Below are positions 5,696-14,101 of a stretch of DNA of 18,207 bases, piece by piece. This stretch comes from RUG11783 sp964599695. Its GTDB lineage: Bacteria > Bacillota > Clostridia > Oscillospirales > Ruminococcaceae. Position 1 is the stretch's first letter, and each line of letters opens with the position of its first letter. The notes under the pieces were generated by a model. The model was not told the origin of the DNA, searched no databases, and saw only the letters and a program-made list of their open reading frames with translations. The stretch spans positions 1 to 18,207 of the forward strand of contig CAZRGP010000039.1 of the NCBI GenBank assembly GCA_964599695.1. The letters run 5' to 3'. The position numbers and the translations under genes are program-made.

Positions 5696-8600
5696 ATGGC
5701 ACCAGATTATTTTGACAGTTCAGTCGAATTTCCGGAACTGGATCCTCTCACAGGCCTGCCTGTAGGGACAAAAGGTAATGCAGAAGGCGCGAGAACCGTG
5801 TCTTCCTTTTCGGATGAAGACTGGCAGAAGTTCCTGAATGACGGGGCAAGCGCGCTCAATTCCGGTACGTTCGTGAATCCCATGGATATCGCGACACAGG
5901 AAGAGAACAAGAAGCTGCGCAGTCAGATCGAGGAGCTTCGTGCCGAGGCGGAACGCGCCCAGTCTGAGTTCCACGCGCAGCAGGACCGCTATGTCGAGGT
6001 CCTGCGTCAGCTGAACGAAAAAAACAAGGAAGCTCTCGAAGAGCAGCGTATACAGCACGAGAAGCAGATGGCTGAGATGAACAGCCACTTTGAGGCTCTG
6101 CAGAATGCGTCCAGAAATGCCGGCGAGATGGAAACGGAGCTTCGGGATCAGATCGAACGGCTTCGCAGCGAGAAGGAAGAACTTCAAAGACAGACCGAGA
6201 TCCTGCGTCATGAAGCGGAAACCCAGCAGAAGCGCTACGCCGAGGAGAAGGAACGCGCGGAAGCTGATCTCGAAAGAACAAGGGAAGAGGCCCGTCAGAA
6301 TGAGGCGAGGCTCTCCGCTGAAGCTGCTTCCAGGGAGAACAAACTGGAGGAAGAACGCGCGGCAGAGAAAGAAAGACTTCTTCGTGAGATCAATGAGATA
6401 CGTGAAAAGACCCGCCAGGATGCTGAAGCGCAGTCGGCGGAGTTTGAGAGCCGTCTGGCGGAAGAACTCGGGCGCAAAGACAGCGAGATGACATCCAGAC
6501 TGGAGGCTGCGGAGGAGGAAAAGAGACAGATCCTCGTTGCGGCGGATGACGAGAAAAACGCTTTGCGCGAGGAAGCGCAGCGCACCCAGAATGTGCTGAA
6601 GGAAAAGGCGGAGCAGGATCAGGCTACCCTGAGGGAACGCGCTTCCGCCAGGATCAACGAGATCATCGCCGCGAATACCCAGCTTCAGGACAAAGAAAAA
6701 CAACTTACGAAAGACCTCGAAGAAAGCAATAAGAATTATGAGGCGCTTGCGGAAGCGCTTCGGGATACCAGGGAGAAACTGGAATACTCGGAGAGCGAGC
6801 AGGCCAAACGGGATCTGGAAGCAGCCAGGATGAGGCTGGAAGAAGAGGCTTCTCTTAGGGATCAGAAGATCTCGGAAGCAAAGGCACTTATTCAGCAGCA
6901 GTGGAGCAAACTGCAGCAGGACAGGGAAACCCTCAGTGCAGAAAGAGACGCGGTCGCACAGCAGAGGGCGGACGCGGAAGAGGAGAAGCGCAGAGCGGTC
7001 GCCTGGCAGCAGAGCACACTTTCTGAACGCCTGAAACTTCAGGACGCACAGAAAAAGCTCGCTGCTGATCAGGAAGAAGAGGATCTTCTGAGAGCGGAAC
7101 TGGAGAAACTGAGAGCAGATGTCCAGTCAGGTCTGGAAAAACTGAACGCAGACCGGGAAGCCTACGAGAAGCGGGTAGCGGAGGAGACTGCGGAACGTCA
7201 GGGACAGATCGCCGCCGCACGCACTTTCCTGGAAAAGATGCACAAGGAGTCGGAGGAGGAGCGCGCCAATGTGATGATGGAGCGTCTGTCCTTCGAGAAA
7301 GAAAAAGAAGACGCCCTGAGACAGCTTGAGACCGACAGGAACGAGTTCGAAGAGAGAAAGAACCGGTTCCGCAAGGAACTCGATCTCCTGACGAGCTGGA
7401 GCGGATTCCGGTCGGACGTTGAGGAGCCGACCAAAGAGGAAGCGCCGCAGGAAACTGCCGCTGCTGAGGAAACTTCAGCTGAACCGGTACCTGCGGAAGC
7501 CCCTGAGGACGAGCGTCTGTCCGCAAAAGATTTTTTTCGTGACGATCCGGTAGAAGAACTGTATAGCGCGGAAGCGCTGCCGTCACAGGACCGGAGCGTT
7601 GATGATACATCTGTTGATGATAATTCTGTGATGGCAAGTCCCTTCGCGGATCTTTTCATGGAGCCTTCCCTTACGGAAGCCCTGTTTCCCGCCATTACCG
7701 GCGCAGCCAGGAGCGAAGAACCCGTAAAAGAGGAGAAAGAACCTGAGGAAGAGCATGAGGAGGTCATCCCCGCCCCGAAAGAAGACGCAGTTTTAGAGGA
7801 CACTTCTGACGTTCGGGAAAGAAGCGAAGCGGATGATTCTGCGGCGGTAAAGACAGAGCCGGAGACAGCGTCCGCCGAAGAAGAGTATCCGGAAGAGACA
7901 GCCGCGGTGAGGGAAGAACCTCAGCAGGAAGAAGAGCCTGCTGCAGTTGAGGAGCCGGTAAACGGCGAGATCATTCCGGAACCGGAAGATCACACGACGG
8001 ATGCCCCTGAAGAAAAGCAGGAGAATTCCGTGCCGGAATCGGATGCGGTGCCGGAAAAAGAGGAAACAGAAGTTTCTTCCGACGGTGTGACCGGTGAAGA
8101 TGATAATCTGTCGACCCTCCTGGCAGCTGAGATCGAGCAGAAGGTCTCTGAGCTGATGGATACCGTCTCGCGCTCGGAAGAGAATGCCCCTGAGGCGGAA
8201 AAGGACCATACAGGAAATCTTTTTGATACGCTGACGGATGTTAGCGTGCGCGGGTTCGCTGCGGAACCGGAGGAAAAAGAGGATTTCTCCCTGATGTTCC
8301 ACGGGGCGGAGAAGGCAGAAGAGCCTGCATCGGACGTAGGGGAAGAGACGTTCTCCACTGAACCGTTCGATTTCGATTCTGTGACAGACGCGCTTAACCT
8401 GGCCATGCTGGAAAAGGATGAGTACTCCTTCACCGAGAACAATCTTATGACAGAGGGCGAAGTCTGCCTCATCGCCGAGAACCTCAACGCGAAATACTAC
8501 ATCAACGGAGACAACTATTCCTATCCCGCTTTCCGGGATGCGAATTTTGTCTGCCCGTCCCAGAGCTGCACTGCAGTGGTCAGTGACGTTCCGTTCTGCG

Positions 8601-9361
8601 GCTACGCCATGCTGCGGGCTGTGGTCCTGCCGACCGAACTGGCAGGAGGAGCGGTATATGTGGACGGTCATCAGATACAGAAAGAGGATTGTATCTACAT
8701 CGGCTCCGACCGCATACTTTCCAAGCAGCAGACCGTCATGGAATGGCTGGTGGACAACGCGGGAGGAAAAGTATCTGAACGCAAGAAACATTACCAGGAA
8801 ACGCTTGAAGAGATCGGAATCTCAAAGTGGGCGAAAAGGAGCCTGAAGGCTCTCAGTTACTCAAGAAGGATCCTTGTCCTTCTTCTTGCCTGCGAAGCAC
8901 ATGACGCGAAGATCGTAGTCCTGAACGATCCCCATTTCTCCATCGATCCGAAGGACGAGATGGTGGCGAGAAGGATCTTCAAACATCTCCACGATTCGGG
9001 AAAGACCGTTCTGATGTCCTCTTCCGATCTGTTTACATTACAGTCGGTCGCCAGCAGGGTGATCATCCTGAAAAACGGATCGATCTCCTACAGCGGTTCG
9101 TACAGGGACTTTTTGGAAGCGTTTTCCGGAGTGGCGGTCTCCGTGCCCGGACAGTATGGGGAAGCAGTGGAAGCCGCTGCGAAGTCTGACGGAAGGTTCG
9201 ATTTCTCTTCCGAAGGTGATGAATGCATGCTGATACTGAAAAAAGGAGTGAGGGGAACCACTGCGGACGCCTTCGCTCTGCTGGAATCGGCAGGTGTTCC
9301 GACCGAATCGATCCGTAATACGGAAAAAACATTTGCGCTTGCTTGCAGAGAGGCATTCTAA
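5696..9361 (+). CDS. Long coiled-coil protein with a degenerate C-terminal ABC-ATPase domain
   Basis: This 1221-residue cytoplasmic protein has four parts. Residues 1-65 are an unassigned head. Residues 70-565 are near-continuous Glu/Arg/Gln/Ala-rich coiled coil. Residues 566-910 are acidic, Glu/Pro-rich and probably disordered. Residues 915-1150 follow the ABC nucleotide-binding fold, with a short C-terminal extension. Every catalytic motif of the ABC part is altered. The Walker A Lys-Ser positions are Gly969-Tyr970. The LSGGQ signature reads LSYSR (1053-1057). Walker B LDEP reads LNDP (1076-1079). The switch histidine in SSH is Asp1111. The D-loop (SIDP, 1082-1085) and the ILKNG strand remain, so the fold is recognisable while ATP hydrolysis is improbable. 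The start has GAGGT at 5681-5685. The stop TAA shares one base with the ATG of the membrane gene, so the two are coupled. I recognise no named family for the whole protein. Confidence 0.85.
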   Translation: MAPDYFDSSVEFPELDPLTGLPVGTKGNAEGARTVSSFSDEDWQKFLNDGASALNSGTFVNPMDIATQEENKKLRSQIEELRAEAERAQSEFHAQQDRYVEVLRQLNEKNKEALEEQRIQHEKQMAEMNSHFEALQNASRNAGEMETELRDQIERLRSEKEELQRQTEILRHEAETQQKRYAEEKERAEADLERTREEARQNEARLSAEAASRENKLEEERAAEKERLLREINEIREKTRQDAEAQSAEFESRLAEELGRKDSEMTSRLEAAEEEKRQILVAADDEKNALREEAQRTQNVLKEKAEQDQATLRERASARINEIIAANTQLQDKEKQLTKDLEESNKNYEALAEALRDTREKLEYSESEQAKRDLEAARMRLEEEASLRDQKISEAKALIQQQWSKLQQDRETLSAERDAVAQQRADAEEEKRRAVAWQQSTLSERLKLQDAQKKLAADQEEEDLLRAELEKLRADVQSGLEKLNADREAYEKRVAEETAERQGQIAAARTFLEKMHKESEEERANVMMERLSFEKEKEDALRQLETDRNEFEERKNRFRKELDLLTSWSGFRSDVEEPTKEEAPQETAAAEETSAEPVPAEAPEDERLSAKDFFRDDPVEELYSAEALPSQDRSVDDTSVDDNSVMASPFADLFMEPSLTEALFPAITGAARSEEPVKEEKEPEEEHEEVIPAPKEDAVLEDTSDVRERSEADDSAAVKTEPETASAEEEYPEETAAVREEPQQEEEPAAVEEPVNGEIIPEPEDHTTDAPEEKQENSVPESDAVPEKEETEVSSDGVTGEDDNLSTLLAAEIEQKVSELMDTVSRSEENAPEAEKDHTGNLFDTLTDVSVRGFAAEPEEKEDFSLMFHGAEKAEEPASDVGEETFSTEPFDFDSVTDALNLAMLEKDEYSFTENNLMTEGEVCLIAENLNAKYYINGDNYSYPAFRDANFVCPSQSCTAVVSDVPFCGYAMLRAVVLPTELAGGAVYVDGHQIQKEDCIYIGSDRILSKQQTVMEWLVDNAGGKVSERKKHYQETLEEIGISKWAKRSLKALSYSRRILVLLLACEAHDAKIVVLNDPHFSIDPKDEMVARRIFKHLHDSGKTVLMSSSDLFTLQSVASRVIILKNGSISYSGSYRDFLEAFSGVAVSVPGQYGEAVEAAAKSDGRFDFSSEGDECMLILKKGVRGTTADAFALLESAGVPTESIRNTEKTFALACREAF

Positions 9362-10251
9362 TGGATTACTCAGGATCTCCCTTCAGTCATGCATATGCAA
9401 GGTTTGTGAAGGCAGGTCACACGCCGTTCATTTACCGTGTGATCGCTGCCATCGTTTACGCCATGGTCACGCTCGTGATCGCTCAGGGGATTCCGCTGAC
9501 GGTACCGCAGTATGCATGGATCATCCCGGATTTCTGGAGCGGCGGAGCGCTTGGCGCCTGTTACCTGTATACGCTGTTAACAACATATTGTCTCTTCTTC
9601 TGGAGAGTGGTTGAGACCGACCTGTTCTCCTACAGAGAGATCGAAACGGGCAGCTGGGATTTCGTGAAGAAAAGCGGCGGAAGTGTCCGCACCCTTCTCT
9701 GGGCGAAATATTTCAGCCAGATCATCCCGCCGATGTTCACCTATCTCCTCGGCGCTGTCATCACTCTGGGAAGCGTGTATCTCATTTTCCCGGATCCCTC
9801 CGTTCTCCTGATCAGTGCAGCCTGCATCGGAGTCGGAGCGATGTCCCTGCTGATCCTGGTTTCACTGGAGAGCATTTTTGCTGCGCTGGGGATCAAGAAA
9901 CTGCTGCTGAGCGTCATTGTCCTGATCATTGCGTTCGCGCTGCTGTATTGCTGGAATTACTGGGGCTTTCTGAAATTTACTTCGGAACCACTTATCCGGG
10001 AAGCGATCCACCGGGTCTATGACCTGAGGATGCCGCTGATACCGGCCGTCGCCGCCGTTGCCCTGCTGTTGTCGATGATCATTTGTACGACGGTTCCGGG
10101 CGGCAGGATCGTCCGGTACGACATCGAGAAGATGGATGAGGACGCTTTGGACAAACTGCAGCTTGAACCGGGGATTGAGATCTTTGAGAAGAGCGGAGAG
10201 AATTTTGAACTGCTGTATTCGCCGTCTCCGGAACCAAAAAAGAAAAAATAA
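9361..10251 (+). CDS. Six-helix membrane protein, ABC-2-permease-like partner
   Basis: This 296-residue protein has about six membrane segments, near residues 24-44, 60-81, 121-143, 147-168, 181-201 and 224-244. The cytoplasmic loop between helices 2 and 3 (EIETGSWDFVKKSGGSVRTL) resembles the coupling region of ABC-2-type permeases, where the ATPase docks. A charged C-terminal tail of about 50 residues ends in four lysines. ATG 9361 overlaps the last base of the preceding stop, with GAGAGG at 9348-9353; an in-frame TTG at 9343 is less likely. Tight coupling to the ABC-like gene suggests that the two form one complex, which would tether the coiled coil to the membrane. The substrate, if any, is unknown. 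Confidence 0.75.
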   Translation: MDYSGSPFSHAYARFVKAGHTPFIYRVIAAIVYAMVTLVIAQGIPLTVPQYAWIIPDFWSGGALGACYLYTLLTTYCLFFWRVVETDLFSYREIETGSWDFVKKSGGSVRTLLWAKYFSQIIPPMFTYLLGAVITLGSVYLIFPDPSVLLISAACIGVGAMSLLILVSLESIFAALGIKKLLLSVIVLIIAFALLYCWNYWGFLKFTSEPLIREAIHRVYDLRMPLIPAVAAVALLLSMIICTTVPGGRIVRYDIEKMDEDALDKLQLEPGIEIFEKSGENFELLYSPSPEPKKKK

Positions 10252-10253
10252 CG

Positions 10254-10285
10254 CAAAAGACCGGATCTTCCGGTCTTTTGTTGCG
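10254..10285 (+). terminator. Hairpin terminator after the ABC-like unit
   Basis: CAAAAGACCGGA (10254-10265) pairs perfectly with TCCGGTCTTTTG (10269-10280). The T-run lies in the 3' arm and is followed by TTGCG, so the form is A-rich/T-rich rather than classical. It begins 3 bases after the stop codon. Confidence 0.75.
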
Positions 10286-10295
10286 CTCGGCTTAC

Positions 10296-10324
10296 TTTAC
10301 TTCTATTTTAGCGGGGTGTAAAAT
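10296..10324 (+). promoter_or_regulatory. Candidate promoter of nifJ
   Basis: TTTACT (10296-10301) and TAAAAT (10319-10324) are 17 bases apart, which predicts a start near 10331. The leader to the ATG at 10387 would be about 55 bases and would include the palindrome at 10334-10349. The whole stretch 10286-10386 is AT-rich and holds no gene. Confidence 0.45.
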
Positions 10325-10333
10325 AAAAATACC

Positions 10334-10349
10334 TGTGTGATACCACACA
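10334..10349. promoter_or_regulatory. Rex-like palindromic operator candidate
   Basis: TGTGTG and CACACA form a 16-base inverted repeat around ATAC. The TGTG...CACA arms resemble sites of Rex, the NADH-sensing repressor, although classical sites are closer to TTGTGA-N6-TCACAA. It lies at about +4 to +19 of the predicted nifJ transcript, a typical repressor position. The Rex identity is an inference. Confidence 0.4.
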
Positions 10350-10386
10350 ACAATTGAAATATGTTATCTAAATTGGGAGGATTCTA

Positions 10387-13300
10387 ATGGCAAGAAAAAT
10401 GCTGACCATGGACGGCAACCAGGCTGCCGCTCATGTATCCTATGCATTCACTGACGTTGCCGCTATCTATCCGATCACACCTTCGTCTGTCATGGCTGAG
10501 CATGTCGACGAGTGGTCTGCAAAAGGTCGGAAGAACCTGTTTGGCAACACCGTTCAGGTAGCAGAAATGCAGTCAGAAGCCGGTGCAGCTGGTGCTGTTC
10601 ACGGTTCCCTCGCTGCTGGTGCCCTGACAACCACATTCACAGCTTCTCAGGGATTGCTGCTCATGATCCCGAACATGTACAAGATTGCCGGTGAGCTTCT
10701 GCCCTGCGTGATCAACGTATCTGCTCGTGCATTGGCAACACACGCTCTGTCCATCTTCGGCGATCATTCCGACGTTCTTGCATGCCGTCAGACCGGTTTT
10801 GCAATGCTCGCTTCCGGAAGCGTACAGGAAGTCATGGACCTGACAGCGGTATCCCATCTGTCCGCAATCAAGGGACGCGTACCGTTCCTCAACTTCTTCG
10901 ACGGATTCCGCACTTCCCATGAGATCCAGAAGATCGAAACATGGGATTATAAGGATCTTGGCGAGATGCTGGACTGGGATGCAGTCGCAGAGTTCCGCAA
11001 GAACGCTCTGAACCCTGAGCATCCTGTTACCCGCGGTACTGCTCAGAACCCTGACATCTTCTTCCAGGCGAAAGAAGCTGCCAACCCCTACTACAACCGT
11101 CTCCCCGAGATCGTTGAAGGGTACATGAACGAAGTCAACAAGCGCATCGGCACCAACTATGACCTGTTCAATTACTATGGTGCTCCGGATGCGGAGACCG
11201 TCCTCGTCGCTATGGGCTCCGTAACAGAGACAGCGCAGGAAGTCATCGACTACATGACAGCGAACGGCGAAAAGGTCGGCTTGGTCAAAGTCCACCTCTA
11301 TCGTCCTTTCTCCACCAAGCACCTCCTCAAGGCTATCCCGGCAACGGCGAAGACCCTTGTTGTCCTCGACCGCACCAAAGAGCCCGGCGCACTTGGTGAG
11401 CCTCTCTACCTGGATGTTTGCTCTGCTATCCGCGGAACAGAATTCGAGAACGTGAGAGTGATCGGCGGACGTTATGGCCTTGGTTCCAAGGATACCACAC
11501 CTGCTCAGATCATCGCTGCATTCCGCAACGGTCAGGCTGAAGAGCCGAAGAAGCAGTTCACACTCGGTATCGTGGACGATGTTACATACCTGTCCCTCGA
11601 TGCTTCCGAGAATCCTGATACAGCTCCTTCCGGAACTACCAGCTGCAAATTCTGGGGACTTGGCTCCGACGGTACTGTCGGCGCGAACAAGAACTCCATC
11701 AAGATCATCGGCGACCACACCGACATGTTTGCTCAGGCATACTTCGACTATGACTCCAAGAAGTCCGGTGGTGTCACGGTGTCCCACCTGCGTTTCGGCA
11801 AGAGCCCGATCCACAGCACATACCTTGTCAACAAGGCAGACTTCGTTGCATGTCACAACCCGGCATACATCGGCAAGTTCGACCTGGTCGAAGACCTGAA
11901 GAAGGGCGGCACATTGCTGATCAACTGCCAGTGGGATGCAAAAGAGCTTGAAGAGCACCTCCCTGCAAAAGATAAACGCTATATCGCAGAAAACGATATT
12001 AAAGTCTACACCATCAATGCTTTCGCGATCGACAAGAAGCTCGGTCTGCGCGGCAAATACAACCTGGTCCTCCAGAGCGCATTCTTCAAACTTGCTGCGA
12101 TCATCCCGGAAGATGATGCGATCAAGTACATGAAGGAAGCTGCTCTCAAGAGCTACGGCGCCAAGGGTGAAGATATCGTTCAGATGAACTACAACGCCAT
12201 TGATGAAGGCGCGAACGCAGTCGTCAAGATCGATGTCCCGGCATCCTGGGCAACCGCAGAAGGCGAAGAGGCAAAAGAGAAGGTCACAGGCGATAACGAG
12301 ACTCTCGTCAAGTTCGTCGAAGACGTCGTGATGCCGATCTCCCACAAGCGCGGCGATCTGCTCCCGGTCTCCACCTTCACAAAGGGTTACGAAGACGGCC
12401 ACATGCCCAACGGCACAGCTGCTTTCGAGAAACGCGGAATCGGCGTTGTCGTTCCGAAGTGGAACCCCGCCAACTGCATTCAGTGCAACTTCTGCGCCTA
12501 TGTCTGCCCGCATGCTGTTCTCCGTCCTGTCGCCATGACAGCGGAAGAGCTCGCTGCAGCACCTGCAGGCACAGAGAGCAAGGATCTCATCGGTGTCCCC
12601 GGCATGAAGTTCGTCATGACCGCTTCCGTGCTTGACTGCACAGGCTGCGGCTCCTGCGCGAATGTCTGCCCCGGCATGAAGGGTGAGAAGGCTCTTGTCA
12701 TGACTCCTCTGGATGATTGCATGAATGAGCAGGATACATTCAATTACGGTCTCGGCGTCGAGCGCAAGCCCGAAGTCGCAGCGAAATTCGCCAAGACAAC
12801 AGTCAAGGGCAGCCAGTTCGAGCAGCCTCTGCTTGAGTTCTCCGGCGCCTGCGGCGGATGCGGTGAGACTCCTTATGCGAAGCTCGTCACCCAGCTCTAC
12901 GGTGATCGTATGCTGATCGCGAACGCGACCGGATGCTCCTCCATCTGGGGCGCCAGCGCACCTGCAACTCCTTACACCACGAACAAAGAAGGACACGGAC
13001 CTGCATGGGCCAACTCCCTGTTCGAGGATAACGCGGAATATGGCTTCGGTATGCTCCTTGCTCAGGATGCACGCCGTCAGCACGCTATCGAAAAGGTAGA
13101 GGCGTTCTGCGGAGAAGTTGAAGACGAAGCGGTCAAGGCTCTGATCAAAGACTTCCTCGATACCAAGGACAACGGCGAAGCCAACAGAGCGCCTGCAAAG
13201 GCACTGGTAGCATGCCTCGAGTCCCTCAACAGTGATTCCAAGCTCCTCAAAGAGATCCTCGATGAGAAGGACGTTCTCGCCAAGAAGTCCATATGGGCGT

Positions 13301-13929
13301 TCGGCGGAGACGGATGGAGCTATGATATCGGCTTCGGCGGTGTGGACCATGTCCTCGCTTCCGGAAAAGACATCAACGTCCTCGTATTCAACACCGAGGT
13401 TTACTCCAACACAGGCGGACAGTCCTCCAAGGCTACTCCTACCGGTGCAGTCGCACAGTTCGCAGCTGCCGGTAAGGAAGTCAAGCAGAAGGACCTCGCA
13501 GCAATCGCAATGAGCTACGGTTATGTCTATGTCGCACAGGTAGCTATGGGTGCTGACTACAACCAGACCATCAAGGCGATCGCAGAGGCTGAGAGCTACA
13601 ACGGACCTTCCCTCATCATCGCGTATGCTCCGTGTATCAACCACGGTATCCGCGGCGGAATGGTCTCCGCTCAGACAGAGATCAAGAAGGCAGTTGCAGC
13701 CGGTTACTGGCACAACTTCCGTTACGATCCTCGCCGTGCGGATCAGGGACTCAACCCGTTCCAGCTCGACAGCAAGGAGCCTACAGCCAGCTATCGTGAC
13801 TTCATCATGAACGAAGTCCGTTACAGCGCTCTGACCCGTTCCTTCCCGGAGCGTGCCCAGAACCTGTTCGAGAAGGCTGAGGAGAACGCAAAGAACCGTT
13901 ATGAGGCACTCGTTGAGCGCGCGAAATAA
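10387..13929 (+). CDS. nifJ: Pyruvate:ferredoxin (flavodoxin) oxidoreductase
   Basis: This 1180-residue single-chain PFOR converts pyruvate, CoA and oxidised ferredoxin to acetyl-CoA, CO2 and reduced ferredoxin in the cytoplasm. The pyruvate-binding domain starts with YPITPSS (28-34). A ferredoxin-like domain carries two 4Fe-4S motifs, C697-x2-C-x2-C-x3-C707 and C751-x2-C-x2-C-x3-C761. The C-terminal thiamine-diphosphate domain has the third cluster's ligands C822, C825, C850 and C1083, with spacing almost the same as in the Desulfovibrio africanus enzyme. It also has the cofactor motif GDGWSYD (974-980) to NTEVYSNTG (1002-1010). The start follows GGGAGG at 10375-10380. Codon use is strongly biased towards a few C-ending codons and avoids TTA, CTA and TCA, as expected for a very highly expressed gene. 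It is monocistronic, with a strong terminator at 13954. Reduced ferredoxin from it would normally feed hydrogenase or Rnf. Confidence 0.98.
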   Translation: MARKMLTMDGNQAAAHVSYAFTDVAAIYPITPSSVMAEHVDEWSAKGRKNLFGNTVQVAEMQSEAGAAGAVHGSLAAGALTTTFTASQGLLLMIPNMYKIAGELLPCVINVSARALATHALSIFGDHSDVLACRQTGFAMLASGSVQEVMDLTAVSHLSAIKGRVPFLNFFDGFRTSHEIQKIETWDYKDLGEMLDWDAVAEFRKNALNPEHPVTRGTAQNPDIFFQAKEAANPYYNRLPEIVEGYMNEVNKRIGTNYDLFNYYGAPDAETVLVAMGSVTETAQEVIDYMTANGEKVGLVKVHLYRPFSTKHLLKAIPATAKTLVVLDRTKEPGALGEPLYLDVCSAIRGTEFENVRVIGGRYGLGSKDTTPAQIIAAFRNGQAEEPKKQFTLGIVDDVTYLSLDASENPDTAPSGTTSCKFWGLGSDGTVGANKNSIKIIGDHTDMFAQAYFDYDSKKSGGVTVSHLRFGKSPIHSTYLVNKADFVACHNPAYIGKFDLVEDLKKGGTLLINCQWDAKELEEHLPAKDKRYIAENDIKVYTINAFAIDKKLGLRGKYNLVLQSAFFKLAAIIPEDDAIKYMKEAALKSYGAKGEDIVQMNYNAIDEGANAVVKIDVPASWATAEGEEAKEKVTGDNETLVKFVEDVVMPISHKRGDLLPVSTFTKGYEDGHMPNGTAAFEKRGIGVVVPKWNPANCIQCNFCAYVCPHAVLRPVAMTAEELAAAPAGTESKDLIGVPGMKFVMTASVLDCTGCGSCANVCPGMKGEKALVMTPLDDCMNEQDTFNYGLGVERKPEVAAKFAKTTVKGSQFEQPLLEFSGACGGCGETPYAKLVTQLYGDRMLIANATGCSSIWGASAPATPYTTNKEGHGPAWANSLFEDNAEYGFGMLLAQDARRQHAIEKVEAFCGEVEDEAVKALIKDFLDTKDNGEANRAPAKALVACLESLNSDSKLLKEILDEKDVLAKKSIWAFGGDGWSYDIGFGGVDHVLASGKDINVLVFNTEVYSNTGGQSSKATPTGAVAQFAAAGKEVKQKDLAAIAMSYGYVYVAQVAMGADYNQTIKAIAEAESYNGPSLIIAYAPCINHGIRGGMVSAQTEIKKAVAAGYWHNFRYDPRRADQGLNPFQLDSKEPTASYRDFIMNEVRYSALTRSFPERAQNLFEKAEENAKNRYEALVERAK

Positions 13930-13953
13930 TCGTTCCTAGTTTCCGAACACGCA

Positions 13954-13985
13954 CAGTCCCGGCATTAATTGCCGGGACTGTTTTT
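13954..13985 (+). terminator. Rho-independent terminator of nifJ
   Basis: CAGTCCCGGCA (13954-13964) pairs perfectly with TGCCGGGACTG (13970-13980) around a 5-base loop, and five T's follow. It is one of the two strongest terminators in the window. Confidence 0.93.
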
Positions 13986-14040
13986 GAACAGAATTATATT
14001 ACCTGCCTTGCATGTCTGCCATCAGAACAGGTGCCCTTGT

Positions 14041-14069
14041 TTGTCAATAGCGGAACAAAAGTATATGAT
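14041..14069 (+). promoter_or_regulatory. Promoter of the lipoprotein gene
   Basis: TTGTCA (14041-14046) and TATGAT (14064-14069) are 17 bases apart, each one base away from consensus or close to it. The site is 33 bases before the start codon, and AGGAGGAG follows at 14088-14095. Confidence 0.65.
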
Positions 14070-14101
14070 GGGACTAACAGATCGGTCAGGAGGAGAGTCT
14101 C

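Noticed and set aside
5720..6703. Minus-strand open frame of 327 codons inside the coiled-coil region
   Set aside because: It is a shadow of the Glu/Arg/Gln-rich sense codons (antisense Leu/Phe/Ser-rich). It has no ribosome binding site, and the plus-strand coiled coil is continuous.
7793..8791. Minus-strand open frame of 332 codons under the acidic region
   Set aside because: The translation is Arg/Phe-rich low-complexity shadow of Glu codons, with no family similarity.
10354..10380. TTGAAA as a -35 box close to nifJ
   Set aside because: The matching -10 position would fall on the ribosome binding site, leaving no leader.
10573..13713. A 1046-codon open frame on the minus strand inside nifJ
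   Set aside because: It is in codon phase with nifJ, so its stops would need TTA, CTA or TCA codons in the sense strand, and this highly biased gene avoids those. The translation has no recognisable domain.
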